64,000 nt of DNA, from NCBI GenBank assembly GCA_028583415.1, contig CM053266.1, forward strand, positions 39,675,758-39,739,757, written 5' to 3'. Below are positions 1-12,729 of the stretch, piece after piece (the first letter of the stretch is position 1; the number at the start of each line of letters is the position of its first letter). The position numbers were made by a program, and so were the translations under genes. Below the pieces are notes generated by a model that worked only from the letters and a program-made list of their open reading frames with translations, did not search any database and was not told where the DNA came from. The DNA comes from Protea cynaroides (Eukaryota > Streptophyta > Magnoliopsida > Proteales > Proteaceae).

Positions 1-1488
1 CATATTTTATTTATGGCATATGTATTTGAACGCATGTTGATAACTTGATATTACCTAAAGAATAGATGTTTAAAAACAAGCTTAAATTTGAGGGCATGTT
101 TAGAAGTGGATCTGTTAGCCTCCAGCAAATAAATAGATTAAGTAAATTTGACATGTTTGTCTTTCTAGAACATAACTTGCGTAGAAGCTTTCTGAAAGTG
201 TATGTGGCAACCTACTGTTACTAGAATGCCTGAAGTTCCTCTATTTTCTGGATTGTGGTTACTATTGTATGAATTGACTGTCATAGAGTCGAATATAGTG
301 GAGGGAAAGAGGCACTTATTTTGGTTACATCAATGATGGGGGTAACAACAGTGTAAATACATACTGACTTATATATTTATAATTTTACATGCTTTATAAT
401 TCTGTTTTAAATGCTATTATGCTCTTCATTTATTGCTTTGTTTTTTTTATAATGATATGGCTGAAATGTTGATCCTACATGAAGCTTAAATGTTGATCCT
501 TCATGTGGCTTAAATGTTGATTCTTGGTGTAGTATAAGGTATAAACATTACTGTATCACTGTTGTATACCAGATTTAATATCATCATTGAAATATTAAAA
601 ATAGAGACTCAAAAATAAAAAGGGGGCACTAAGTGCTCAGGTGGCCCTCCAGTCCCTTGGGTTGCCTTCGCCATGACAACTATGGAAAATCTTTTTAAGG
701 TCACCTCAAGATAGTCTATTATATCTGAAAAGTGTGTCAGCAACACCAAACTACTCAAGCACATCTCCACCTTATTGCATTTTCTCTCCAAGTCATGAAT
801 ATACATGTGTATTTGACAAGCCCTGTTCACATAAAACACTACATGCGGTATCTAGAAGCCCACTGAATAAGACCATAGTATAAAGGGAACAGTCCCTCTT
901 GAAAATACAAATTAAATTCTTGGATTGCATGGTTGTGATGACTGTCAATTGAAGGGTAGAGAACCAGCTTTGATATACCGTTGAGAATAATTCAAAACTC
1001 AAATTAACATCAGAACCAATGAGCTACAATGACGTGAAAAATAAATATTGTTTGGCTTACTTATTTTAAGCACAAGTTAACTCCCCATCGGAAGAAAATG
1101 GAAATGTTCTAGACCTTTTAGACTCCAAACTTACTAAACACCCAAACTCTCATAGCAATTTCTAATTCTTTGAATATTTTTACCCCATGAACCTAATTTA
1201 TCATTTTTACTCCAATTAGAAAGTTAGAAACTCTTAATGAATGCTTCCCAGTAGCTAGATATGGATAAAAGGGCATCAATACATATGGTGAGCTACAACA
1301 ATTTATTGGGGGAAAATGTCTCAAATATTTTGTGTATCGCAATTGTCATGTAGTTTATCACAACTGTCATACTATCCAAATTTACTTCTTCTTTTCTTTT
1401 CTTCCTTTTTTGGGAAAGGGAGGGGGAGGGGGGAGGGGGGAGGGGGGAGGGGAGAGGGGTGGGGGGAGGAGGAGGATCATGAACTCAC
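1..1488 (-). other. Intron 1 (3' part missing) of the CALS9-like gene
   Basis: No second exon of the family (expected to begin with Cys-Glu and a Gly-Tyr-Ser-Leu-Ala motif) is found here on the minus strand, so this whole stretch is read as intron. It contains only short spurious reading frames and one remarkable C-rich tract (sense strand) at 1412-1476 just inside the donor. Confidence 0.6.
1412..1476. repeat. G-rich purine tract (runs of 3-6 G on plus strand)
   Basis: About 65 bp of almost pure GGGA/GGGGGA repeats on the plus strand, hence C-rich on the transcribed-sense minus strand. There are many G-runs of four or more, enough for several overlapping G-quadruplexes on the template strand. 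It begins about 12 nt inside the intron from the splice donor of the CALS9-like exon. Confidence 0.85.
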
Positions 1489-1690
1489 ATATTCTGGATA
1501 CATTAGGGTCATCATCTTGAATCTCGTCGGCAGCTCTTAAAATAGCATCAATATTTCTACTGTTCCCGAGGGAAGATGGTACAAATCCAGCAATCCCACT
1601 AACAGGTTGGCCAAATGCGTCTGCCCCAGTACGTTCCCTTCTCAGTGCTGCACGCACCAACCGCTCCCAAAGATCTTCGATTCGAGCCAT
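1489..1690 (-). CDS. CALS9: Callose synthase (CALS9/GSL10-like), first coding exon, gene continues off the left edge
   Basis: This exon encodes the first 67 residues of a GT48 1,3-beta-glucan (callose) synthase, a large plasma-membrane enzyme that uses UDP-glucose to make callose. The protein begins MARIEDLWERLVRAALRRER and carries the family signatures GFVPSSL and NIDAILRAADEIQDDDPNV, closest to the CALS9/GSL10 group, which is linked in Arabidopsis to pollen development and cell division. The start is the first ATG after the leader acceptor. The exon ends in phase 1 at a strong donor, GTGAGT (1488-1483), and the next exon is expected to begin with the rest of a Leu codon followed by Cys-Glu. 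All later exons (over 1800 residues) are outside the window to the left. It is a different gene from the CALS1-4-type gene at 20869-58070. The group assignment rests on 67 residues, so family is near certain and subgroup likely. Confidence 0.85.
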
Positions 1691-1692
1691 TC

Positions 1693-2290
1693 TCTAAAAA
1701 AATAAAGAAGTTGTGGATGAGAAAAATTTTATAAGTAGGCACCGATCAAAATCGATCACCAGGTGTGACGTTTCAGAAAACCCTGATCTCAGCACCCAAA
1801 CCTTAACATGGACTTAATGTAGCTCGGATTCTGAAGAGAGAAGAATAAACCAAGGATAGAAACCTGTGAAACAAGCTCTCTAAAATCTGAAACCCAATAA
1901 CAAAGCCCAAAAGAAAAAGACAAATGCAACCCAAGGTGAGAAACGTAATGGTCAAACCATCGGAAAAGAGCAGCAAAATGCGTGAATCGATAACCGTCGC
2001 AAAATGCAGTAAATTAGAGACAGAAAGACAGTAAAGTGGGATTCAAATTCCACGGCAAACAAAAACAGGTGATACAGAACGAATCACATCAAAACCGAAC
2101 AAATTGCTCACCTAATGAAGCTTGACACCTCCACGAATCAGTCAATTAATCATGGCATTCGAAGCAAACTCCCCATGCGAAATCAAGTGGCAAAATAAAT
2201 GACAGCAGACAAGAAGCCTCTATCTCTCTCTCTTTTCCTCTCTCCCTCTTCAAGTCTAAACCCTCACACCAACCAAGAAAATTTTACAAG
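1693..2290 (-). other. 5' leader exon and 5'UTR intron of the CALS9-like gene
   Basis: Three bases of 5'UTR precede the ATG at 1690. Directly before them is a good acceptor, a T-run ending in TAG (about 1703-1694). A matching donor, CATTAG followed by GTGAGC, lies at 2111-2106, giving a 5'UTR intron of about 418 bp and an upstream leader exon starting near 2112. The leader is GA-rich on the sense strand (CT-rich on the plus strand, about 2220-2252), as is common in plant 5'UTRs. The transcription start is not defined; I see no clear TATA box. The intron is inferred from splice motifs only. Confidence 0.5.
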
Positions 2291-3311
2291 ATTAGCCGAA
2301 TAGTTTTCCCGCCCGTCGGGTGTGACGAGGGTCGCGAGCTCGACGACACAATCTCAGAAGCGCGAATCTGTGAAACCCAGATCTGATATGTGGAAAGTTA
2401 TATCTTTGTGCACCGATAAAAAGATGACAAAGTTTGACTGTTTTTTAACCCATTATTACCGGTCTCACGCGGTGATACAACTGCCTCCGCCGGTTGAACC
2501 TATCCAAGAACTCCCACATCCCAGTGGGCCCACTAAAGTAACTAAGCGTAAAATCGACGATTTTAAGCGAAGCACAATTCGAAATTTTGAACAGCCCTTT
2601 GTGGCGACTGCTCGATGCTCGACGAGACGACGACTCGATTGATGGCAGGTCCCATTTTCGCACACCTGCGCAGCAGATGATCTGGATCGTACACACTTCC
2701 TTATATATCTAATTAATTACCTGTGGGCACTACCGCCATTCAGGGATTTTTTTTTTTTTTTTTTTTTAATATAAACTGCTTGCTTTTGCTCATAATCGGG
2801 GAAATACACAGGGATGTCTTAAGTATTGATATACATTGGACGTATAACGAATACACATCAATATAATGGGTATAATTTTATTGAACTAGATTTGAAAATT
2901 TGACAAATGGTTAATCTAGATCATGTCTCTCTCTATTCAATGGTTGAAAAAAAAATTTATATCCAAAAATTTTCAATATTGAAGTAGGCAATAAATTTCT
3001 TCTAAGACTAGGTGTATATTAACATTCAATTGAATCTAAATCCGTTTCATCGTTCAACTTCAATTCAAAAACTCAAACTCTTTCCATCTACGCCTATCAT
3101 CGTTTGGAACATTAAACATCAAAATATTTTATTGGCAATCAATTGGCATGTGAGAACTGATATTAATGTCAATAAAAATCCACAAGGTTAGAAAGGAGAG
3201 TGAGTGTTAATTATGGGAGATCGACAATGTGGGGGAATATTTTCCATTCATTATTAACAAAGAAATATCAGTCTCAATTACATCCCATAGAAAGACCGGC
3301 CCACCTGCTTA
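2291..3311. other. Intergenic, upstream of the CALS9-like gene
   Basis: No gene is supported. The part at 2310-2690 is GC-richer than its surroundings, with short unsupported reading frames on both strands, and probably holds the promoter. A poly(T) run lies at about 2749-2768. The remainder is AT-rich unique-looking sequence. Confidence 0.5.
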
Positions 3312-3547
3312 GGCCTCATTTGATAACACTCTAGCTCCAAATCTGTTGTTTTTGCCATAGAGTCAATTTATTATTCCCAAGTTTTTTTTTTTAGTTTTTA
3401 TAATGGAATGCTGTTTGATAATGATACTCTATATCCGACTTCAGAGCTTATGGTGGTGGATGGTGGTGGTGGTTTTGGCCTCTCAAATGGCTCCTCGAAA
3501 AACATAATCAATAGAATCTAAGAGCCAAAGTATTATCAAACGAAGCC
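3312..3547. mobile_element. Tourist-like MITE (PIF/Harbinger type), 236 bp
   Basis: The left end GGCCTCATTTGATAACACTC is matched in inverted form by the right end, whose reverse complement begins GGCTTCGTTTGATAATACTT. The imperfect terminal inverted repeats continue for about 26 bp. Both ends are flanked by the trinucleotide TTA (3309-3311 and 3548-3550), the usual PIF/Harbinger target duplication. No coding capacity. Confidence 0.75.
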
Positions 3548-3749
3548 TTACTATTGACATAGTTAAATGGCTGCAGAATGGGGTAGGAGATTGAAAATTA
3601 CATACAAAATCTCCTAAGAAAGACTCATAGCATCAAACTTCATATATGCTGATGTGCTAAGTTAAATGCCTAATCCCATTGTCGTTGGTGCAACTGATCA
3701 GCACAGCCTTACCGAGCACAACCTTGTCGTAAGAGGAAAGGCAAAACGT

Positions 3750-4130
3750 TTTTCCCTGTTTGTTGGATTGTGTCTTGTATTATGTGGGGTCTACACAATT
3801 AATAGAGTTGTACTTGTATTAGGGTTTCGTCTATTACATGTATGGATAAACTTATAATTGTGGTGGGATTAGGATTTCTGGGGATCCCTATATATTGTCT
3901 CTGTGGGAAAAACCATAGGTAAGGCTAGGTGACAGCTATAAGGCTGACAGAGGAGAACACTCTGTCAGGTGGAGAGTTGTAGAGGTTTCTTGGCAATAAA
4001 AAATTATTTTTTTCTCCGTAGACGTAGGCATCCCACAATAGGGTGTTGAACCACGTTAATCTTCGTGTTTTTTCTTTCTGTTTGCGTTTCCGATCCTAAA
4101 ACTGTTTTAGGTAATTTTTCTTTCAATGCA
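3750..4130 (+). mobile_element. Possible LTR fragment (U5-like 3' end)
   Basis: The segment resembles the end of a plant LTR: an AGGGTTTC stretch, a transcribed-region-like tract, then a GTAGGCATCCCACAATAGGG / GAACCACGTTAATCTTCGTG block that recurs near LTR 3' ends in plant retroelements. No partner LTR or target duplication was found, so the call is tentative. Confidence 0.3.
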
Positions 4131-4136
4131 AAGCTC

Positions 4137-4172
<36 letters not shown>

Positions 4173-4324
4173 AACTGTGAGTTTTAATGCAAAACTGAGT
4201 TTCTCTCCTTCATATACTTTTGCTCAAATTTGTTCTTTGCACTATTTAGTGTTCATAATTTCATAATCTTGATGCAGAGATTGTAAATTACTCCGGTTCT
4301 TCAGTCTGTAAATTTGAAGCACTT

Positions 4325-4839
4325 TGTCACGGACTTCTTTGAAGAAGCTAACTCACCCGTGCGGCACTCGTGCAACCCTCTTATTCGTCATACAAGTCAG
4401 CCTACTCACTCAAGACTCCCTTGCTGCTAAGACCCTCAAGACTTACTAGCACACAAAAAGAGAGAGAACAAGAGACACTTTTAGAAATGAAGTTTGGAAT
4501 GCTTTGAGAATACTCAACTCTTGTTATCTCAAATGAGGGTGGCCAACCCCTATTTATACTTGGAGGCCTTACAAATCAATGGCTAGGATTTGTACATGTG
4601 TTACTAATCCAATTATGTAAATAATTATCTAGAATTATCTATAGAACTTTCTATACTACTAGATGTTTCTCTATTACTCTCTAAATATCTAATCTCTTTT
4701 TTAGAGTCTTCTTCATTTCTATGCAAGTGTGGAAGACTCTAGTAAGTAGGACCTTATAGTATGTAGATATTGGGCTTCATAGTGGGCTGACCCAATGGAA
4801 TAGTTTTTTATGGTGGGGTAAGCCCATAAGTTTGTGACA
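4325..4839 (-). mobile_element. Solo LTR, 515 bp, minus orientation
   Basis: The ends are TGTCACGGACTT on the left and, inverted, TGTCACAAACTT on the right, giving the TG...CA termini with short inverted repeat typical of an LTR. A TATA box (TATAAATAGGGG) lies inside on the minus strand, so the LTR reads leftward. The flanks share ACTT (4321-4324 and 4840-4843), a possible target duplication one base shorter than usual. No internal retrotransposon sequence adjoins, so it is read as a solo LTR left by recombination. Confidence 0.65.
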
Positions 4840-4844
4840 ACTTT

Positions 4845-7241
4845 GTATTGTTTCTGCAATTATAGGCGTAAACTCCTATAGAATAGCAGGTCAGGAAGCC
4901 ACGGTCTCCGAGACAGGATATTTCCTTATTTTGGAACAGTTCATGAAAAACTTCATCACCCATTTAGTTAAATACCAATTGACTGTGAGCAATTATGGGT
5001 GTAAACTCTAATATATTTCACTTCACCGTTGATTGTGTTTCTTCTGCGTGATGCTTGTTTCTTACAAGACATGAATACAAATATTTTTTTTACTGTCTTG
5101 TTTTAAACTAGAAACCCAACTTCCTAGTAATAATTCAAGAACATTTTGAATAATTAATGCCTATTCTAGTAATCTTGGATTATCCAACAGCCTACAACTT
5201 CATAAAAACTTCAAAGTACTATCCATATTTGATATATCAATCTGTGGTTCTGTGGAAAATAATTGCTTTCACTACAAGCTGGGAAACGTTGTGTGGCTAA
5301 AATGTCGCTATTTAGGGAGTTTCATGATGATCAAGTTAGAAGAAACAAAGGTTGAAAAGCAAATAGTCTGAGATGCTTTATCATCTATTGTTGACTAGGA
5401 TTTTTGGAGATGACTGACGTTGATGTAAATCCTAAAAGAGTGGGTGGTGTGTGCATTGATATCAAGGTAGAGTTGAGGTTGATGTAGATATTTGCAGCTT
5501 TATTTTGCTTTAATATCATTATTTTGTAACAGCATATTCATGAGCAATATTCATGAGCAGCCCTCCCTGGAGGATTTTTTTCCAAACAATTCCCTTTCAT
5601 TTTCTTTCTTGTATGTGAGTCTTTAACTCAAACATATAGAGCACTTCGATTCCCCAAGAGATAATGTTTCAAATCCAACAAGACTCATTAATTTTTCATA
5701 TGTAATAAAATATTGCTTGATAAAGGAATAATAATTTTGAAATCCACCATCTTACACTCTTTTTAGTTTTAAAGTATAATCAAAGTTTCACATGCTTGGA
5801 AGCTTGCAATATTCCCTTCTTAACTGTATCTTCATAATTCGACCCTTTTTTTTAACAATAACTTATCTTGTTAAGCAGGAAAACTGAGACATGTACACTT
5901 AATATTGTTGTTGTGATATTGCTATCGGACGTAAAGGGTCTCTTTCAATAAATATAGTAAGTTGTTTGAAAATGGGTTTGAAAAGTTGTCACTAAAAAGG
6001 AGTTTGAAAAGTAATAATGATTGTCTAGATACAAATCTAGATGGTTGTTAACGGCATTTCTTGTATTTTTTTTATTAAAGAAGATTTGGATTCCTAATTA
6101 ATGTTTATCAAACGCAATTCCAATCGCAATAAGTTTTGAAATCAATTTTAGAACAACATTACCAAACAATATTCCGTTCTAAAAAAAAAGTAAATAACAA
6201 ATTTACACCAAAGCAAGATGGTAATCAAATGGACCCCAAGTCTCATACTAATTAGGACTCATGCGTTGCATCTAGTCCAAGGTTCATTTGCATGATTAGG
6301 TTCATAATCTTAGGTTGTTGTAATGGTAGATCATTCATGGTAATCAGGGTTTTTCTCCTCAAATGGCACAAGTGCCAATATGGCTTCCACTTTGCCCTTG
6401 AGAGGATGTTTTACAATTTTTTTTGTATTTTTTAAATCATTTTTTACAAAAAAATATCTACAAATTTAACTGGTCTATCCCTCAACTAAGGAAGAGAGGG
6501 CTAAGTGGAAACTATACCAGCACTTCATTCTCTGTTTTTACTCTTTACACTTTCCACTTTTCTCATCCGATAGGTTGTCACCTGCATCCATTAGAGGGTG
6601 CAAGCAACAACATCGTATAACACACCATCTCCCAAAAAGGAGAAAGTTTAACTGATCTGCCCTTCAGCTGAAGGACATTATCTGGAACATCTCACCTTCA
6701 CAAAGATGCAAAATCCTCCACCCCTACATCAATTCGCATAGTTCACAGCCCTACCACAAGCTTAATGTTCTAGCATTTCTCATGCTCATTTAATTTTTGC
6801 AGAATTTTACTGCTCTTTACTTCGGCTCTCAAGGGAGATTCTTTATCTACAATACTGAATTGTAACAACAATATCCCTTTTAATGATCTCGGTTCCATCA
6901 CAGGAAATTCTCAAAATTGCTTGGGGGTGGAGAAGGTTTTATTAAAATGAAGCATAAAAGCATGACGTGCACAGTTCGAATGTACAAGCTCTAAAAATTT
7001 AGTCCCCACAAAAGTTGAACCTGTTCTCGACTTCTTGAAAAGATGGAACCATGAATGCATATTAAATGGGAGTAGGATCGCAAAGAAAAGGTGCAACTAA
7101 TAGAGGAGAAACTAATAAAATAATATGAAAACAGACAACAGCAGTTGCAAAAAGGGTAGGATGCACCATGGATGGCAGGCTCCCAGAAACTGGTATTCCC
7201 TGGCCTTCAGTTCAAAGTCAATGAAAGCCACATCAGATTGC
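4845..7241. other. Intergenic, between solo LTR and the PP2C stop codon
   Basis: AT-rich DNA with no supported gene. The right end should contain the PP2C 3'UTR. A possible MITE with GGGTC-type ends at about 5936-6237 could not be confirmed. Other reading frames are short and show no family resemblance. Confidence 0.5.
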
Positions 7242-10200
7242 TCAGCTAGCATGCATATCAATCCCCTCCAAAACAGAAAAATCGGATCGTCCGACTGTGT
7301 CAATGAATCCTCGTACTGACAATTCTGGTACTGCTGTATTTTTCCCCAGTAACTCATGATCTATGAAGACAACAATCACTGTAATATCATCATGGAAATA
7401 TCGCCGTATTCCCTTTTCAACCTTCTTGAGATCATCATACCTCATTTCCCTCTTCCTAGCTGCCACGCTCAAAGCTGTTTGGATCAAACGCCTAGCTATT
7501 CCCTGCCATCAAATGTGAGAATGAGAATCCCTAGACTGAAATAACAAGGAAATAAAACATAACTCACAGGAAAACAACATACTGCTCGTGGATAATTATA
7601 CACGATCTCAACAGCTTCCTGGTTTGTCATGTGTTCCCACAGTCCATCTGATGCAAATATTAAAAATTTATCTTGGGGTCGGATGGGTCTTGCATATATA
7701 GATGGTTCAGCTGTTAAAACTGGTCTGCGTAGCGGTTCTGAAAGCGTAAACTTTGGAATTGCTGGATCAATGGCGAACTCTGGCCTCTTCAAGTATGCAT
7801 CCCCTATAGATCTAGACACCTGCAGGTGGTTTAAATGGAGGACCGGCAGGAAACAGATGACATTACTTCATTAAGAACACAAACAGAGGAAATATTTGAA
7901 AAAAATGCTTAAAGTTAAATGTGAAACGATGTGCAAGCTAAGATCCACTTGCAAGAGCTGATGCATAACAGAGATGTACATAATACACAAGTAGAAACTA
8001 TACATTTCTACCTTTTACTTAATGTTTTTAGCAAAAGATCTCCTGATAGAAAGATGTTCCTTTATGAACTTTTAGAATTTCGAGCTGAACGATTAATCCA
8101 TTCAAGCTGGATACTATGTATGAGGTAAGAAACAACAGCTGCTTGTGAAGATAAACATAAAACCAAAAATGTGAATTTGCATGTTGTATGAAAATCACCT
8201 CATTTTTACCAAAAATAAAAATAAATAAAAAAGAAAATCACCTCATATATAATGGGAAACGTGAAATCTTGAATCCCGAGTAATGAGACAAAGGAATACA
8301 ACATGATTCAGTGAGTACATGCACACATATTGGCATGCATGCAAACACATTTGAGAGAGGTGGAGAGAGGGGGATGAAGAAAAAAATTTCAAAAAGTGAT
8401 TAGGTCATAAGTTTATTATCGAAATGGCAGAACTTAATTCATTTCAGTTATTGTTTGGATGATATGATGTCACTTTAAGCTTACACACATGTCTTTTTTA
8501 GAGAATATATAGATTTTGAAACTTTTGAGATGATGATGATGAGGTGGTCTATATGCTTTATTGAAACATGATTAAAAATATAAACAGATGATAAGATAGT
8601 TCCTGAGAAAACAGGGAAGTTTAAGTTGATAAGAGGTATTTTTAAGGGGTAGCTTGTTTATTAACTGAAAGTTTTTTTTTGAGACAAATAAATAATAAAC
8701 CCTCGGACTAATCTGAATCAACATTACTTGTTAAATTGGATTATATAATTTAAATTTATAAGTTATAAGATGAATGATTTACATTCACTAATAATTTTTT
8801 AACTGATCTGAAGGTGCAGTACGTAGAATAATTGTTGTCCATGGATTCTAAAAAAGATCCTACAGATGACTCTTCCCATCAGTTAACAAATATATCCTCC
8901 ACAGGTCCTAAAATTTATGATCCAACTCCAATTAACCTTCTTATGGTTAAAAGGGGGAAGGGGTCAATTCAACATTAAGAACACTACAGATGACTCTTCC
9001 CATCACCTTAAAAGACCAACTGCTAGCTGCAAAAAGCTTCTAGACATAGTAATATAGTGTAGAGACCTCAGTTAACTCCAGATTCTTATTGCCATGACTT
9101 GCCATTACCTCCAGATTCTTATTGCCACAACTTGCCACAGGCAATCAAGGTTACATCTTGATAAACTATTGTAACTTTTTTTTTTTTTTTTTTTTTTTGG
9201 GCAAGCACCATGCATGATGATTTTGTGGTAGAGATCATCATTTACTTGTTTTCCAACACTCCAATGGATTAGGCGACCCTATCCATGTAATCAATATTAG
9301 TTCAGTACATTTGCATAAGCTTTTACATTTAAGTCATTTTTTATGGATCACTTCCACAAGCAAATTACCATTCTGAAATTCACAAATTAAACAAATATTC
9401 TCACATCTTACAAATATTTCATAACCTAGGATAAATAACTGAGAAAAAGGTTTTTTATTTTTATTTTTTATTTATAACTCAAACAAGTAATTAAGTGTCG
9501 CTAAAAGTAAACACAAAGGGGAAATTAGTCTTAAGCCAATAATAAGTGTTTCCCGCAGTTGAGATCAGTTGTACCTTTTTGTTTGTTTTATAATAGAAAA
9601 TTTTTTTCTTAAAAAAAAAGAAAGAATCTATCCACGTGCAATTTATGGTTAAAAAAAATTATAGAAAACCACACAGCTGAATTTTTATGAGAACTTCTTA
9701 AGTGACTTGGTTGAATCACTGGTTCAAAAGAAAATGATCCACCCATGAACCCTGACATTCCTGATGGATCAGCTGATTCCCAAGTCAATACAATGGGATT
9801 TAGTTTAAAAGTAATTCTATGAACAATTTTTTCCTTTTTCACTGGACAATATTTACTAAAGATGCTAACCACTAGGGAGACTAGACAAGGGATTCCATCT
9901 TTTTCGAAGTTAGGGGGATGCTTTACCCCGTTGTTAGAATTTGCCCAAACAATAGAAGAAATAGATTTCTTGTCAATGCCTGGGATTTACCTATCCAATT
10001 TTAGTGTGGATAGGATCTCTTGCGTGATCTTTGTGTATATCTTGTTGTTTCTTCTCCCAGGTTGCCTCCTGAAGGCTCCTTTCTTGTATCCCTTTTGGCT
10101 TTGTTACTTTTAATAATACTTTGTTCACCAAAAAACAAAAGATGCTTACAACTAGACGGTATTTAATTTCCATGAAAATGCTAACCTGATGGTCCCAATG

Positions 10201-11386
10201 ATTTCTCACAAAATTAGAGTTGCTTTTGTGGGTTTCTGGTACGAGGGGATGGCCATCCCATGTAGGACGTGCAGTTAGGATTGCCAGACCAATAGCCTCA
10301 TGATGATGATCAGGCAATCAGGCTAGCAAAAACTCTACCTCCATCTGCTACACCAAGATAGACCTGATCCCTGTTGCCTACTTCCCAATTCAAAATAATA
10401 AACTACACTTGATAGTACCCAATAAACAACAATAAGGTTCATAATTTTCAGGAGTCACAGTAACAGACTACCAGGTCAATATATTCAACCATGATAAATT
10501 ATTTCTACCAAGAAAGGTTCTCGGTCACTTCTGCAAAATCTTTAATCAACAAACTTTTTCTCATCTTTGATAAAAATGTAACATTAATTATGATGTTCTA
10601 TATCTTTTGCAGATTCTAAGTACAAACAAGAAATAGGATAACAGTAACTGTATTAAATTCAAACCTAAAATTTTACACTTCATATTTTTCAGACAGATTT
10701 TCCAAAGAGCATGTGAATAGTTACATTCAGTGATACAGGTGGTAGCATTTATTCATCATATATGTAGACCTTATGAAATGGAAAAATAAAAGAGGGGGGG
10801 GGGGGGGGGTGATCCAGGGTCTAAAGACAAGGTAAACAATCTTCTTCTGTTATTGGTTTCAAATTTGTTATTCAAAATAAGAACTAAAATATTGAGATCT
10901 GAACAATGCTAAAAGATCTCACTCCTCATCTCCATGCCTCATGCATACAGCCCTGGATTGAGGCCAGTGCATCATCAGTCTTATGTCATTTAAGTCTGCA
11001 TTGAGGCCAGACCAAGAAACTAAAGAGCGTGAAAGAAATAACTACTATTCCATATGAAGCAAATTTTAGAACCAAGCAAAACAACATCGAAATAATTTCC
11101 AGCATGTACAACTTATTGGGTTGTTGCGGACACTTGCAGACTCCAGGATATTTTTAATTCCTACTTCCAAATGTTATTAGCAGAAATACCATCACAATAT
11201 TCACATTATCACTCCAACACTGAAATCATTTCCACATCTTAATTTAGAACCTATTACCTCGAAGTTTGAAATAACTTGCAAATCTCTAGCGTATCATTCA
11301 TCCCCATTCTAATTTAACCACAAAATAAAAATGCTCCTTGTAGTTAAATGCAACAAATTTTTAGTTCCTTCTGCTTCACTTTTTAT

Positions 11387-11431
<45 letters not shown>

Positions 11432-12729
11432 TCACTGTCAAAGCAAAAAGTATTATCGTTTCCAGAATAAATGGTAGCTTGTAAATTTAGCAGAGGCAGA
11501 TATTAGAGTTTATATTAGAGTTTCCCATCTAATTTGAGCTAAAAAATAGCATCAGAGATTATTATAGTTTGACATCTTAGGATCTTAGGGAAGGAAAAAA
11601 AAAAAAAAGGACAATAACTAACACAACAAACTATTACATGATATACATACATTAGAATAAAGTAGGAGAAAAGTAATCACAATGTAACGTACAGGTAGGG
11701 ACTAATGAAGGTGAAGTAGGGAACAAAACCTGGATGATGCCTTTGACACGCCACACCCCATGCTTCAGGATAACAATATTCGAATCATCTGGATGCAAGG
11801 ACCTGAGTTCTTGTCTAACCTCCTCCATACTTGCATTATGATCTCTCGTCAATTGATCCGCAACTATGTTATTCGACCTACCTAAACAACCCACTACAGC
11901 CCGAGAATCGCCCAAGTTAGCAACATACAATGTTCCTCTCCAGACGACTCCAACCAAACAACAGGATCCCATTGCACCAATTAAAGGCTTTATTTCCCGT
12001 GTTCTACGCACATGAGCAAGAAATCCTTCCTCTGTCGCAAAAAACGCATTTCGTAGAACATCTTCAGAAATATTTCCATTTTCTCGAGCAAGCCCTGAAA
12101 CATAAGGGGGAAAAATGCAGTTCAAAACCCAGAACGATTTATTTGAATTATAAGCATCTCAAGAAAACAACTAAAGAATCTTTGTAAACTTTAGACAGAA
12201 AAGGGGGTGGGGATTATGAAGAATATAAATTCAGCAAGAATGATGATCCAGTAAGCTCGAGCTAAAATGTGATTACACTATACCCTCAATGCATAGAGAA
12301 CTTGAAAACATACAATCCAACGGATATACGGTCAATATGCTTTAAGACTTTCAGTTTCAAAGTTATCAATGAAGAATTATCGGGACGTTGAGGAACAAAG
12401 CACAAGAGGTAATAATAGTCAAGAAACCACTTACTCATCAGATGAAGAAAGAGATGATCACAGACAAAGCGTGAAGCATCGGGGCCAGCATGACCATCAT
12501 AAACCCCGACGAATATGGCATGCTGGCCTGTCTCAACCTGGCTCTGATCCTCAAGGGTCTCGTTAGCTTGGACGACGGCGATCGAGAAGTCGCCCAAAGA
12601 ATGCTGGTCGAGGTCTCTGCACCAGAGAAGCGCGTCGTCCATTCCGTCATCATCATCCCTGTTCATACGGGCGTACCGCCGGACCGGGCGCCAGCACGCC
12701 GCTGCAAGCCTTGCCAACCACGAAAACAT
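7242..12729 (-). CDS. Clade-D protein phosphatase 2C (PP2C38/48/60-like), complete, 4 exons
   Basis: A Mg/Mn-dependent Ser/Thr phosphatase of 385 aa. Exons, sense order: 12435-12729, 11730-12094, 7583-7819, 7242-7502; phases match and total 1158 coding bases. The start gives the typical clade-D N-terminus MFSWLARLAAACWRPVRRYA. Visible motifs are FVGVYDGHAGPDASRF (metal-binding Asp and Gly, about residues 73-88), GSCCLVGVVWRGTLYVANLGDSR-type strand, HGVWRVKGIIQVSRSIGDAY, FASDGLWEHM and the C-terminal FHDDITVIVVFIDHE with the last metal-binding Asp, so it should be active. Clade-D members act at the plasma membrane, dephosphorylating proton-ATPases, or BIK1 in the case of PP2C38. The second intron is 3.9 kb. 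Length equals that of Arabidopsis PP2C38. Which paralogue it is cannot be told by eye. Confidence 0.93.
9876..10137 (+). mobile_element. 5'-truncated LINE 3' end with target duplication
   Basis: The 262 bp end in the LINE-like 3' tail CTTTTAATAATACTTTGTTC followed by an A-rich ACCAAAAAACA tail. An 18-bp direct repeat flanks the insert: AAAGATGCTAACCACTAG at 9858-9875 and AAAGATGCTTACAACTAG at 10138-10155 (16 of 18 identical), as expected of target-primed reverse transcription. No domain is readable in so short a piece. Confidence 0.65.
11392..11428. repeat. (TC)n microsatellite
   Basis: An uninterrupted CT/TC run of about 18 units inside intron 2 of the PP2C gene. Confidence 0.95.

Larger units (their letters stand above)
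7820..11729 (-). other. Intron 2 of the PP2C gene, 3.9 kb
   Basis: Bounded by donor GTTTTG (at 11729) and acceptor CTGCAG (before 7819). It carries a LINE 3' end at 9876-10137, a poly(T) run near 9178-9198, a G16-17 run at about 10794-10810 and a (TC)n array at 11392-11428. No exon-like sequence was found inside. Confidence 0.8.

Noticed and set aside
2322..2696. Overlapping 83-106 codon frames on both strands near the CALS9-like promoter
   Set aside because: No recognisable domain, no splice or codon-use support, overlapping frames on opposite strands in GC-richer promoter-like DNA.
5936..6237. Possible hAT-type MITE (GGGTCTCTTT ... AATGGACCCC)
   Set aside because: The ends pair only weakly and no target duplication is convincing.
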